A stretch of 64,000 nt of DNA. Origin: Flexivirga meconopsidis (GTDB lineage: Bacteria; Actinomycetota; Actinomycetes; Actinomycetales; Dermatophilaceae). Positions 51,167-59,943 of this stretch are shown in pieces. Position 1 is the first letter of the stretch. The number at the start of each line of letters is the position of its first letter. The notes below the pieces were generated by a model. The model searched no databases. It saw nothing but the letters and a program-made list of their open reading frames with translations, and was not told where the DNA came from. The stretch covers positions 496,001 to 560,000 of the forward strand of contig NZ_JAOBQJ010000001.1 in assembly GCF_026162425.1 (NCBI RefSeq). The letters run 5' to 3'. The position numbers were made by a program, and so were the translations under genes.

Positions 51167-52366
51167 TCAGCGGAAAGCGGATTCGCCGGTCAGCGCCTGG
51201 CCGATGATGAGCTGGTGCACCTCGGAGGTGCCCTCGTAGGTCATCACCGACTCCAGGTTGTTGGCGTGCCGCATCACCGGGTAGTCGAGGGTGATGCCGT
51301 TGGCGGCGAGGATCGTGCGGCACTCGCGGGCGATCTTGATCGCCTCGCGGCAGTTGTTCAGCTTGCCGACGCTCACCTGCTCATTGGTGATCGCGCCGGC
51401 GTCCTTGCGCCGTCCCAGATGTATGGCGAGCAGCGTCCCCTTCATCAGCTCCACGGCCATGTCCGCGAGCTTGGTCTGGGTGATCTGGTAGCCCGACAAC
51501 GACTTGTCGAAGACCTTGCGGCTCTCGGCATACGCCAGCGCGATCTCCAGGCACTCCCGCGCGGCGCCCATCGCCCCGAAGAGGATGCCGAAGCGCGCCT
51601 CGGACAGGCACGACAGCGGCCCGCGCAGACCGGCCACCTCGGGCAGCACCGCATCGCCCGGCAGGCGCAGGTCGGTGAACGCCAGCGAGCCGGTGATCGA
51701 GGCACGCAGCGACAGCTTGTGCTCGATCTCGGTCGCCTCGAAGCCGGGGGTGTCGGTCGGCACCACGAAGCCGCGGATCTTGCCTCGTCCTGAGCTTGTC
51801 GAAGGGTCGTCGGTCTGCGCCCACACGACCGCGACGTCCGCGACGGGGCCGTTGGTGATCCACATCTTGGAGCCGTTCAGCACCCAGTCGTCGCCGTCGC
51901 GACGGGCGCGGGTGCGCATGCCGGCGGGGTCGGAGCCGAAGTCGGGCTCGGTCAGCCCGAAGCAGCCGAGCGCCTCGCCGGCCGCCATCCGCGGCAGCCA
52001 CTCCTGCTTCTGCTCCTCGCTGCCGAACTTGTGGATCGCGGTCATCGCGAGCGACCCCTGCACCGACATCAGCGACCGGATGCCGGAGTCGGCCGCCTCC
52101 AGCTCCAGGCAGGCCAGGCCGTATTGCGTGGCCGTCGAGCCCGCGCAGCCGTAACCGTCCAAGTGCATCCCGAGCAGGCCGAGTTTGCCCAGCTCGGGCG
52201 CGAGTTCGCGGGCCGGCACGGTCCCGGCCTCGAACCACTCGGCCAGGTGCGGCCGCAACTTCTCGTCGCCGAATCGTCGTACGACGGCCGCGAGGTCACG
52301 CTCGTCCTCCTCCAGCAGACCGTCGGTGGCAAGGAGCTTGGTCAGGGCAGGGTTCGGTGCACTCAC
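51167..52366 (-). CDS. Acyl-CoA dehydrogenase (glutaryl-CoA dehydrogenase-like) with repeat-derived insert
   Basis: 399 residues from GTG 52366. FAD enzyme oxidising acyl-CoA. CFGLTEPDFGSDPAGMRTRA and WVLNGSKMWITNGPVADVAV contact FAD; YAESRKVFDKSLSGYQITQT and the catalytic Glu in SVMTYEGTSEVHQLIIGQAL match glutaryl-CoA dehydrogenases. Between WAQTDD and IRGFVVPTDTPGF, where related proteins have almost no gap, lies PSTSSGRGK encoded by a dispersed repeat (51783-51808). The loop is on the surface of the beta domain, so function may survive. Neighbour to an acyl-CoA ligase, but divergent from it. Confidence 0.88.
   Translation of the reverse strand: MSAPNPALTKLLATDGLLEEDERDLAAVVRRFGDEKLRPHLAEWFEAGTVPARELAPELGKLGLLGMHLDGYGCAGSTATQYGLACLELEAADSGIRSLMSVQGSLAMTAIHKFGSEEQKQEWLPRMAAGEALGCFGLTEPDFGSDPAGMRTRARRDGDDWVLNGSKMWITNGPVADVAVVWAQTDDPSTSSGRGKIRGFVVPTDTPGFEATEIEHKLSLRASITGSLAFTDLRLPGDAVLPEVAGLRGPLSCLSEARFGILFGAMGAARECLEIALAYAESRKVFDKSLSGYQITQTKLADMAVELMKGTLLAIHLGRRKDAGAITNEQVSVGKLNNCREAIKIARECRTILAANGITLDYPVMRHANNLESVMTYEGTSEVHQLIIGQALTGESAFR
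51783..51808. repeat. Short dispersed repeat inserted in frame in the acyl-CoA dehydrogenase gene
   Basis: On the minus strand GACCCTTCGACAAGCTCAGG ACGAGG, a sequence type (CTTCGACAAGCTCAGG) known as a frequent dispersed repeat in many high-GC bacteria. It is translated as PSTSSGRG and keeps the frame. No other copy of it is seen in this window. Confidence 0.7.
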
Positions 52367-52407
52367 ATGCCCATCATGCCCGCAGCGCAATTACAGTGAC
52401 AGCCGAC

Positions 52408-53388
52408 ATGAGTGCAGTGGACGTCGCCCGGGCCCGAGCCGCCTTCGCTGCGGCTGCGGACGTGTTCGCCGGCCCCCTCTATCGGCACTGGTGCCGCGCG
52501 ATGGCGGCCGAGACCGGCCGCGACGACCGCACCTTCACCGGGTTCGCAAGCTACGGCCTCGACTTCGACGACTGGCGGGCGGCTCAGCGGCTGTTGCGGG
52601 TCACCAGCCTGGAGCTGCGCCGAGCCGGCCTCGATCACCCGCTCGCCGACTACTTCCCGGTGCTCGGCGGCACGCTGCCCCCAGACGCCCGCTCCTACCA
52701 GCTGTGGACCGAGCTGCTGCGCGACCGCCGCGGTCCGATCGGCAGACGACTGCAGGAGCCGCCGGTGCCGCTGAACGACCCGATCGCGGGCCTGCGGATC
52801 ATGCGGCTGCTGGACACCCACCTCACCCAGGCGTATGCCGACCCGGTCGTCCTCGAGCTGCTCGCGGTAGGGGCGGCCGGGGGACTCGAACTCGTCGCCG
52901 ACTTCCTGGCACCCGGTCTCCTTCAGGGGCACCACATCGTGCACCGTCGCGGCGTCGACCTCGACCCGCTCGACACCCGCGACCCGCAGGTGCGCGACGA
53001 GATGCTGGCACTGCTCGAGCCGGAGGACCTCGCCGCGCAGGGCCGCGTCCAGCGCGCCGCACAGCTCGCGGCCGAGCAGGACATCGTCGTCTCGCGTCAG
53101 GACGCCTTCGACGCGGTCAGCAAGGAGGGCTTCGGATTCGGCCGGTTGCCAGTGGTTTTCGGCGCATCCTTCCTGTGCAGCGTCGACGACCCGGAGCGGA
53201 TGGACCAGATCATGCGGGCACGGCACGCCGAGGGCATCTGGATCAGCGACGAGTCCGCCGGTGTGCTCGCGCGGTTCGTCGACGACCCGCAGCTGCGCGA
53301 CCTTCCGCCGCTGACGCGGGTGACCCGGCTGGCGCACTACCGCGGCGGCGAAGCTCTCGCCATACGAACGAACGTGGCGGATGCGTAG
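52408..53388 (+). CDS. Conserved hypothetical protein, unrecognised
   Basis: 326 residues from ATG 52408. Soluble, mostly helical: ARARAAFAAAADVFAGPLYR, FASYGLDFDDWRAAQRLLRV, LRIMRLLDTHLTQAYADPVV and an Arg/Asp-rich C-terminal half with DAFDAVSKEGFGFGRLPVVF. No cofactor motif or signal peptide is visible and I do not recognise the family. Divergent from the acyl-CoA dehydrogenase (41 bases between starts) and 56 bases before an acyl-CoA ligase, so it may belong to the same fatty-acid oxidation region. Codon usage resembles neighbours, so it is a real gene. Confidence 0.65.
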   Translation: MSAVDVARARAAFAAAADVFAGPLYRHWCRAMAAETGRDDRTFTGFASYGLDFDDWRAAQRLLRVTSLELRRAGLDHPLADYFPVLGGTLPPDARSYQLWTELLRDRRGPIGRRLQEPPVPLNDPIAGLRIMRLLDTHLTQAYADPVVLELLAVGAAGGLELVADFLAPGLLQGHHIVHRRGVDLDPLDTRDPQVRDEMLALLEPEDLAAQGRVQRAAQLAAEQDIVVSRQDAFDAVSKEGFGFGRLPVVFGASFLCSVDDPERMDQIMRARHAEGIWISDESAGVLARFVDDPQLRDLPPLTRVTRLAHYRGGEALAIRTNVADA

Positions 53389-53444
53389 CGACATCGTGTG
53401 ACCGTTGCCACAATGAGGCCACCACATCCCCCTGGAGGTAGCTC

Positions 53445-54974
53445 GTGGAATACCCGCTCATCGTTCGTGACTTCCTGGATCGGGCCGAGACGGCCTACCC
53501 GGACCGCGTGGCCGTGGTGGACGAACCCAACCAGCCGGCGCCGGGATTCGGCGGGGGCGAGCTGACCTACCGGGAGCTGGCCAAGCGCGCCCGGGCGCAG
53601 GCCGCCGGGTTGGACGCGATGGGGGTGCCGGTCGGTGGGCGGGTTGCGGTCGTCTCGCAGAACAGCGCGCGCCTGCTCACCTCGTTCTACGGTGTGAGCG
53701 GCTGGGGCCGGGTGCTGGTGCCGGTCAACTTCCGGCTCTCGGTGCCCGAGGTGCAATACATCGTCGAGCACTCCGGCGCCGAGGTGCTGATGATCGACCC
53801 CGAGCTCACGCATCTGATCGACGAGGTGCCGTGCGAGCGGAAGTTCGTGCTGGGCGAATCGGACGACGAGCTGTGGGGCTCGACCGCCGAGCCGCGGCCG
53901 TGGGCGGGTGACGAGCACGCGACCGCGACGATCAACTACACCTCGGGCACGACGGCACGGCCCAAGGGTGTGCAGCTGACCCACCGCAACAACTGGCTCA
54001 ACGCGAGCATCTTCGGCTGGCAGACAGGCGTCTCCGACCGCGACGTCTATCTGCACACGCTGCCGATGTTCCACGCCAACGGCTGGGGCATGCCCTTCAC
54101 GGTGACCGGCATGGGCGGCAAGCACATCGTGCTGCGAAAGGTCGACGGCCCGGAGATCCTGCGCCGCATCGACGAGCACGGCGTCACGCTGATGTGCGCC
54201 GCGCCCGCGGTCGTGGCGGCTGCGCTGGATGCCGCGCAGACCTGGGACGGGCCGATCCCCGGGCGTGACCGCACCCGCATCGTCGTCGCCGGCGCCCCGC
54301 CGCCCACCCGCACCATCGAGCGGGTGCGCGAGGAGCTCGGCTGGGAGTTCATCCAGATCTACGGCCTGACCGAGACCTCGCCGCTGCTCACGATGAGCCG
54401 GATGCGCGCGGAGTGGGACGACCTGTCCCCGACCGAGCAGGCACGCAACCTGGGCCGGGCCGGGTACCCCGCCGTGGGAGTGCGCATCAGCGTCGACGAG
54501 AGCGGCGAGGTGCTCGCGCAGTCCAACCACAACCTCGCGTCCTACTGGGACAACCCGGAGGCCACCGCGGCCGCGCAGGCCGGCGACTGGTTCCACACCG
54601 GCGACGGCGGCGCCTTCGAGGACGGCGTGCTCACGATCTCCGACCGCAAAAAGGACGTGATCATCTCCGGCGGGGAGAACGTCTCCTCGATCGAGGTCGA
54701 GGACGTGCTGATGTCGCACCCGCAGGTGCGCGAGGTCGCGGTCATCGGCATACCCGACGAGAAGTGGGGCGAGCTGATCACCGCACTGGTCGTGGTCGAC
54801 GGTGACGTCGACGCCGACGAACTGATCGCGCACAGCCGCAAGTCGCTCGCCGGTTACAAGGTGCCCAAACGCATCGAATTCCGCGACGAGCTCGCGCGCA
54901 CGGCAACCGGCAAACTGCAGAAATTCAAACTCCGGCAGCCCTTCTGGGAGGGCACCGACCGGCAGGTCAACTAG
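53445..54974 (+). CDS. Medium/long-chain acyl-CoA synthetase (AMP-forming)
   Basis: 509 residues from GTG 53445 with TGGAGG upstream. ANL-family ligase: P-loop-like INYTSGTTARPKGVQLTHRN, YGLTETSPLLTMSR, GDWFHTGDGGAFEDGVLTIS, DRKKDVIISGGENVSSIEVE and the C-terminal catalytic Lys in ARTATGKLQKFKLRQ. Activates a fatty or aryl acid to its CoA thioester. The subgroup with FHANGWGMPFTVTGMGGKHI acts on medium- to long-chain fatty acids. Its TAG stop overlaps the GTG of the next gene by one base. Confidence 0.93.
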   Translation: MEYPLIVRDFLDRAETAYPDRVAVVDEPNQPAPGFGGGELTYRELAKRARAQAAGLDAMGVPVGGRVAVVSQNSARLLTSFYGVSGWGRVLVPVNFRLSVPEVQYIVEHSGAEVLMIDPELTHLIDEVPCERKFVLGESDDELWGSTAEPRPWAGDEHATATINYTSGTTARPKGVQLTHRNNWLNASIFGWQTGVSDRDVYLHTLPMFHANGWGMPFTVTGMGGKHIVLRKVDGPEILRRIDEHGVTLMCAAPAVVAAALDAAQTWDGPIPGRDRTRIVVAGAPPPTRTIERVREELGWEFIQIYGLTETSPLLTMSRMRAEWDDLSPTEQARNLGRAGYPAVGVRISVDESGEVLAQSNHNLASYWDNPEATAAAQAGDWFHTGDGGAFEDGVLTISDRKKDVIISGGENVSSIEVEDVLMSHPQVREVAVIGIPDEKWGELITALVVVDGDVDADELIAHSRKSLAGYKVPKRIEFRDELARTATGKLQKFKLRQPFWEGTDRQVN

Positions 54975-56266
54975 TGAGGGACTTCGGCAACATCGGGCGC
55001 GCGGTCCAAGGCGCGATCTACTCCGCCGGAGCTTACGGACACCGGCCGAAGGTGCCCGTCGAGCCTTCGGCCCTGTATGCCGCAGCGCACCGGCGGATGA
55101 GCTCGCAAGCGTGGTCGTACGTCGCGGGCAGCGCGGGCATGCAACGCACCGACGAGGCCAATCAGCAGGCATTCCAGCGCTATCCGATCGTGCCGCGGAT
55201 GCTGCGCGACGTCTCCGAGCGGTCGCTCGCGGTGCAGCTGTTCGGTTACACGCTGCCCGCACCGCTGCTCTTCGCGCCGATCGGCGTGCTCGAGATGGCG
55301 CATCCCGACGCGGAACTGGCTGTCGCCCGCGCGGCGTCGGCGCTCGGCCTGCCGATGGTGCTGTCGACGCAGGGCTCGGTCCCGATGGAGCGCACAGTGG
55401 CCGAGTTGGGCGCCAATCCCATGTGGTATCAGCTGTATTGGAGCAACAACAACGAGCTCGCCGAGTCGCTGGTGCGTCGCGCGGAGACCGCCGGCGCACA
55501 GGCGCTCGTGGTCACCCTCGACACCCACCTGCTCGGCTGGCGCACCCGGGACCTCGACCTCGGCTACCTGCCGTTCGCGCGGGCCGAGGGCATCGCCCAA
55601 TATCTGACCGACCCGGTCTTCACCGACCTGGTGCGCCGGAGAGCGGCGAGCGGCGTGGCGGGGGAGACCGCCGTCAACCAGCGGCCGACGCTGGCCGCCG
55701 TCCGCACCCTGCTGTCAATCACCCGGCACTACCCGGGACGCTTCCCCGCCAACCTGCGGTCGCCGTTGCCGCGGGCGGCGGTCGAGACCTTCCTCGACGT
55801 CTTCCCCTGCCCGGCGCTCACCTGGGACGACCTGGACTTCCTGCGCGGCATCACCTCGTTGCCGATCGTGCTCAAGGGCATCCAGTCGGTCGACGATGCC
55901 CGCGAGGCTATCGACCGCGGGGTCGACGGCATCCAGGTGTCCAACCACGGCGGCCGTCAGGTTGACGGCGCGGTTGCGGCCCTCGACGCACTTGCTGAGA
56001 TCAGCGCCGCGGTCGGCGGGCGGGTGCCGTTGCTCTTCGACAGCGGCATCCGCAGCGGCGCCGACATCTTCAAGGCGCTCGCGCTCGGCGCGTCCGCGGT
56101 GATGATCGGCCGGCCTTGGCTCTACGGCCTCGCCCTCGACGGCGCGGCCGGTGCCGAGGCCGTGATGGAGCGGCTGATCGCCGAACTCGACCTGACCATG
56201 GCGCTTTCCGGAGTGGCCTCGGTGACCGAGCTCGGCCGCGACAACCTGCGCCTGCCGGTCGGCTGA
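54974..56266 (+). CDS. FMN-dependent alpha-hydroxy acid oxidase (lactate 2-monooxygenase-like)
   Basis: 430 residues from GTG 54974, one base shared with the ligase stop. FMN site PAPLLFAPIGVLEMAHPDAE and STQGSVPMERTVAELG; catalytic region VSNHGGRQVDGAVAALDAL (His, Arg) and FDSGIRSGADIFKALALGAS then VMIGRPWLYGLA. The extended middle loop (YLPFARAEGIAQYLTDPVFT) is that of lactate 2-monooxygenases, 390-430 residues long. Oxidises lactate or a longer 2-hydroxy acid. Co-translation with an acyl-CoA ligase suggests joint use in 2-hydroxy or branched fatty-acid breakdown (inference). Confidence 0.88.
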   Translation: MRDFGNIGRAVQGAIYSAGAYGHRPKVPVEPSALYAAAHRRMSSQAWSYVAGSAGMQRTDEANQQAFQRYPIVPRMLRDVSERSLAVQLFGYTLPAPLLFAPIGVLEMAHPDAELAVARAASALGLPMVLSTQGSVPMERTVAELGANPMWYQLYWSNNNELAESLVRRAETAGAQALVVTLDTHLLGWRTRDLDLGYLPFARAEGIAQYLTDPVFTDLVRRRAASGVAGETAVNQRPTLAAVRTLLSITRHYPGRFPANLRSPLPRAAVETFLDVFPCPALTWDDLDFLRGITSLPIVLKGIQSVDDAREAIDRGVDGIQVSNHGGRQVDGAVAALDALAEISAAVGGRVPLLFDSGIRSGADIFKALALGASAVMIGRPWLYGLALDGAAGAEAVMERLIAELDLTMALSGVASVTELGRDNLRLPVG

Positions 56267-56302
56267 CCAGGGGCGTGTGTGGGCAAACGCATAGTTGCCG
56301 CA

Positions 56303-56339
56303 GGGCCCATCTTTACCCGTGGGTAGGTACGGTGGGCCC
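56303..56339. promoter_or_regulatory. Nested palindrome upstream of the DUF2993 gene
   Basis: GGGCCCA (56303-56309) and TGGGCCC (56333-56339) enclose a perfect TACCCGTGGGTA (56314-56325). Lying about 50 bases before the lipid locus's first gene, it fits a regulator operator more than a terminator (no T-tract). Confidence 0.5.
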
Positions 56340-56375
56340 GCCTTGACCTCGATCATGATCCGGAAGTGACGACCG

Positions 56376-57110
56376 ATGACCGAGCAGCCGCGCCGCCGCC
56401 GACGAGCACCCCTGATCGCCGCTGTCGCCATACTCGCCGTCCTCGCGCTCGTGGCCGGCGCGGAGTTCCTGGTGCGTCATCAACTGCGCAGCAGCGTCTC
56501 GAACGCCATGGAGAACGGGCTGCGCACCTCCTCGGTCGACGTGGGCATCGGCTCGACGCCGGCGCTGCTCGACCTCGGCCGCGGCAGCATCGACAAGGTC
56601 ACCCTGAACGCGCAGAACGCCACCATCTGTCAGGTCCGGGACGTCTCGATCAATGCCGACGTCCGGGATGTGTCGACGTCCCCGTCCGGCGGGCGGATCG
56701 GCGAATCCAACCTGGCCCTGACGCTGAGCGGTCAGGCGATGGCCGACCTGGTGGCGGGCTCGGGCCAGGCTCAGGGGGTCACCGCGACGCCCGAACCTGC
56801 TTCGGGCACAGTCCAACTCAGCGGCTTCGGTGGCCTCGCGCAGATCTGGGTGCGACCGTCGGTCAAGGGCGGTCAGCTCGACTTCACGATCACCAAGGCG
56901 TCGTTGGCGGGGCGTGACGTGCCCGCGGACCAGGCGCAGAAGATGCTCGGCGGCTCCTCCGGAGGCAGCGGTATGACGCAGCTCCCGCTCGGGCTGAAGG
57001 CGACGTCGGTGAAGGTCACCGGCGCCGGGCTGGTCGCCAGCTTCCGGGGAGCGCCGACCACCCTGCCGAAGGACAAGCAACCCCTCGACTGCAAGAGCAC
57101 CGGAGCGTGA
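56376..57110 (+). CDS. DUF2993 (LmeA-like) membrane-anchored lipid-binding protein
   Basis: 244 residues. A basic start (MTEQPRRRRRAPLI) and one helix (AAVAILAVLALVAGAEFLVR) anchor it, with a beta-rich exported domain: VDVGIGSTPALLDLGRGSID, ESNLALTLSGQAMADLVAG and LPLGLKATSVKVTGAGLVAS. The family includes mycobacterial LmeA, which binds phosphatidylinositol and supports lipomannan maturation. Two cysteines (TICQVRD, LDCKS) may pair. It opens a rightward unit with the first condensation-domain gene (five bases apart), suggesting it presents or accepts a lipid in that pathway. Confidence 0.82.
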   Translation: MTEQPRRRRRAPLIAAVAILAVLALVAGAEFLVRHQLRSSVSNAMENGLRTSSVDVGIGSTPALLDLGRGSIDKVTLNAQNATICQVRDVSINADVRDVSTSPSGGRIGESNLALTLSGQAMADLVAGSGQAQGVTATPEPASGTVQLSGFGGLAQIWVRPSVKGGQLDFTITKASLAGRDVPADQAQKMLGGSSGGSGMTQLPLGLKATSVKVTGAGLVASFRGAPTTLPKDKQPLDCKSTGA

Positions 57111-57114
57111 CGAC

Positions 57115-58587
57115 ATGGAGATGACCCCGATCGAGCAGTGGAAGCCGCGGGCCGGTGAGGTGCTGCAGATCGTGCCGACCGACGCCACGATGGCTGCCGT
57201 GGCGGCCGCGCCGGCGTCGTCCGCGCGGCCGTCGCTGCTGCAGGAGTCGCACATCCGCACCGCGGCCGACCGGCGGGCCAAGGGTGTGCCGTGGTCGCCG
57301 TGGATCGCCTTCGCCTTCCACGTCCCGCAGCGGCTGGACCGGGAGGCGCTGCGCCGTGCCGTGCAGCGCTTCGTCACCCGCCACGGGGCATTGCTCAGCT
57401 GGTTCGAGCCGGATGCCGAAACCATCGATGAGAGCACGACTTTCACCCGACGAGCGTTGCCCGTGGAGCAGGTCGAGCTTGAGGTGCGCAGCACCGGCCG
57501 GGCGGCGGACGTCGACGCCGCTCGCGATGCGGTCACCGAGCGCTTCGCCGGCAGCACCAGTCCGCTGGAGTGGCCCTCGTTCGCGGCCGGCGCGATCGAC
57601 CACGGCGACGACGGCTTCACCGTCTACTACGGCGTCGATCACTCGTTCAGCGACGGCGTCTCCCTTGCCCTCGGCGTCGATGATCTCTTCCGGCTCTATC
57701 AGATCGAGGCGCACGGGTCGCAGGAGGAAGTGCCCCCGGTCGGCAGCTATGTCGACTTCAGTGAGCAGGAGCGGGCCCGGTCGGAGCGGCTCAGCTGGCG
57801 CGATCCTGCCGTGCGGGTCTGGGCGCTGGCGCTGCTGTCGGTGCGCAACAAGCTGCCCAGCACCCCGCTGGACATCGGCGTGCAGCCCGGGCAGACGGCG
57901 CCCTCGACCCGGATGAACCGGACGCTCGCGGACGCCGAGACGATGAAAGCGTTCGAGGCCCGCTGCAAGGCACACGAAGGTGGCGCCGGCGCCGGTCTCT
58001 TCGCCGTGCTGGCATTGATCGACGCCGCGCTGACCGGTCGGCCGAGCTACCTGGCCCTCAACGCCGTTGCCACCCGGTCGGATCCGCAATACCTGATGGC
58101 ACAGGGCTGGTTTATCAACCTGGTGCCGGTCGCGTTCCGGGTTGGGAAGGGAACCTCCTTCGACGACCTGGTCGGCAAGGCGCAGAAGGCGCTGCGCCGA
58201 TCCCGTGCCGCCACGGATACGCCGGCCCGCTCGATCGTCGACTACGCGGCGAAATTCGGCGGGGTGAAGGTCGGCGCGACGGCGGTGCCGCCGATCGTCT
58301 CCTACATCGACCTGCGTCGGGTGCCGGGGGCCGAGTTGCCCGGCGTCGACGACGTGCACGCGCTCGGCGGACCCGGCACCACCGGTGACGTGTCGATGTG
58401 GATCAACCGAGGCAGCGATCGCACCTACGCGCTGATGAGCTACCCGGACACACCCGAGGCCGCGGTCAGCATCGACCGCTACTTCGGCGCGATTACCGAG
58501 CTCATCCGCGCCGTTGCGGCACAGGAGGACGTGACCGTCGAAACCGCTTTGGCCGCAATGCAGTTGCCGATCCCGGCGACAGCCTGA
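57115..58587 (+). CDS. Condensation-domain (PapA-like) acyltransferase, paralog 1
   Basis: 490 residues. Chloramphenicol-acetyltransferase/condensation fold in two halves. The catalytic loop reads YYGVDHSFSDGVSLAL near residue 175, i.e. DHxxxDG in place of HHxxxDG, with the essential second His kept. The shared paralog motif is VSYIDLRRVPGAELPG near 400. No carrier-protein domain, so it acts as a free-standing acyl transferase, like mycobacterial PapA enzymes that esterify sugars or polyketide alcohols. Five bases after the DUF2993 gene, convergent with two related genes. Substrate unknown. Confidence 0.82.
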   Translation: MEMTPIEQWKPRAGEVLQIVPTDATMAAVAAAPASSARPSLLQESHIRTAADRRAKGVPWSPWIAFAFHVPQRLDREALRRAVQRFVTRHGALLSWFEPDAETIDESTTFTRRALPVEQVELEVRSTGRAADVDAARDAVTERFAGSTSPLEWPSFAAGAIDHGDDGFTVYYGVDHSFSDGVSLALGVDDLFRLYQIEAHGSQEEVPPVGSYVDFSEQERARSERLSWRDPAVRVWALALLSVRNKLPSTPLDIGVQPGQTAPSTRMNRTLADAETMKAFEARCKAHEGGAGAGLFAVLALIDAALTGRPSYLALNAVATRSDPQYLMAQGWFINLVPVAFRVGKGTSFDDLVGKAQKALRRSRAATDTPARSIVDYAAKFGGVKVGATAVPPIVSYIDLRRVPGAELPGVDDVHALGGPGTTGDVSMWINRGSDRTYALMSYPDTPEAAVSIDRYFGAITELIRAVAAQEDVTVETALAAMQLPIPATA

Positions 58588-58590
58588 CGG

Positions 58591-59943
58591 TCACCCCGTC
58601 GACGCGCGCAGGGTGCGCTCGACCTCGTCGAGCCAGTCGCCGACGATGCTGCGCGCCTGCGCCGTGTCGGGCATCCTGGCGCGCAGCGCGAGGCCGGTGT
58701 CGTCGCGCACCCACCACAGCTGCACGTCGGTCGTCGGCGCATCCGGGCTCGCCTGGGTGACCGCGTGGCGCTCGTGCAGCTCGTGGCCGGGCACCCGCCG
58801 GTAGTCGACGTAGGAGATCATCCCGACATCCCCCTCGTGCGCGAATCCTCTTGCGTATGACGCAAGTACGTCACCCAACGGCAGCGTCGCGAGGCGTTGC
58901 GCGCGTTCGACCTGGCGCTGCGCCTCCGGCAACAACTCGTCCATGGCGAGGTGGCTGGCGATGGTGACCGGCCCGTTGCTGACGAACCAGCCGACCGCTT
59001 CGCGCCACTCGTCGCGGCTGCGGGTGCCGACGGGCAGCAACGTGCTGAACTCGTCGGTCAGACCGAGCGTGCCGGCTGCCCGTGCGCAGGTGGCCAACAA
59101 CGCGGCCGGTAGCCGGGCTCCATGGTCGCGGGCACACCGTTCGAGCGCGTCGGTCTGCTCGCACGTGAGCACGCTCCGCACGTCCACCGCGGCCGGACCG
59201 TTGCCGTGGCGTGCCGCAGCCGGTAGCGGAAAGCGTGGCAGCCCACCGCAATTGCGGTCGAAGAACGCATGCCAGTCGGAGATGCCGGTGCCGGCCGGAC
59301 CCGCTGCCACCGCGGCCTCTGCCCGGCAGGCGTCGAGGAAGGAACCGACCCGGGGGAGACCGGTCCCCGCAAGCTCGGGATGGTCGCCATCGCTCCAGTG
59401 GTCGCGGCCTGCGGCATACAGCTCGACGAAGTCGCGCGCGAGCACCGCCATCGAGACGGCATCGGTGAGTCCGTGGTCGAGGGCGATGACGACGGTCGAG
59501 CGGTCGCCGGCATCGACGGCGGCGAAGCAGACCTTCGGCCCGTCCACGGTGTGGGTGGCGTCGTCGATGAGGGTCCGCAGCTGTCGGCGGCGGTCGGTGA
59601 CGGAGCCCTTGCAGTCGGATTCGACGATTTCCCAGTCGAATTCGTCACCGAAGGCCAGAGTGACGGGTGCGCCGTCGCGGAAGGCGGTCGCGGTGCGGAG
59701 CACCTCGTGGCGGTTCATGAGGGCCGCGCAGGCTGAGGTCAACGCTGCTCGGTCCAGCGGGCCGGCGACGGCCAGGGTCAGACAGAGCCAGCCTCCGGTC
59801 GGGCCTGCGGCGAGCGTGTGGTTGATCTGGTTGAAGGACGGCGGCACATCGGGGATGACGTGCGAGGCCGCGGCCGGTGCCGGCAGGCACCGCACCAGCC
59901 GGCCCGCGGGCAGGTCGAGCCGGTCTGCGGTCGTCAGCAGCAT
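58591..59943 (-). CDS. Condensation-domain (PapA-like) acyltransferase, paralog 2
   Basis: 450 residues. N-terminal half FNQINHTLAAGPTGGWLCLT and catalytic loop VVIALDHGLTDAVSMAVLAR near 155 (DHxxxDA). The C-terminal half has VGWFVSNGPVTIASHL and the paralog motif ISYVDYRRVPGHELHE near 390. The Gly after the catalytic Asp is Ala. Its ATG shares an A with the stop of paralog 3 upstream (TGATG at 59941-59945), so both are translated from one message. Converges on paralog 1 with three bases between their stops. Confidence 0.82.
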   Translation of the reverse strand: MLLTTADRLDLPAGRLVRCLPAPAAASHVIPDVPPSFNQINHTLAAGPTGGWLCLTLAVAGPLDRAALTSACAALMNRHEVLRTATAFRDGAPVTLAFGDEFDWEIVESDCKGSVTDRRRQLRTLIDDATHTVDGPKVCFAAVDAGDRSTVVIALDHGLTDAVSMAVLARDFVELYAAGRDHWSDGDHPELAGTGLPRVGSFLDACRAEAAVAAGPAGTGISDWHAFFDRNCGGLPRFPLPAAARHGNGPAAVDVRSVLTCEQTDALERCARDHGARLPAALLATCARAAGTLGLTDEFSTLLPVGTRSRDEWREAVGWFVSNGPVTIASHLAMDELLPEAQRQVERAQRLATLPLGDVLASYARGFAHEGDVGMISYVDYRRVPGHELHERHAVTQASPDAPTTDVQLWWVRDDTGLALRARMPDTAQARSIVGDWLDEVERTLRASTG

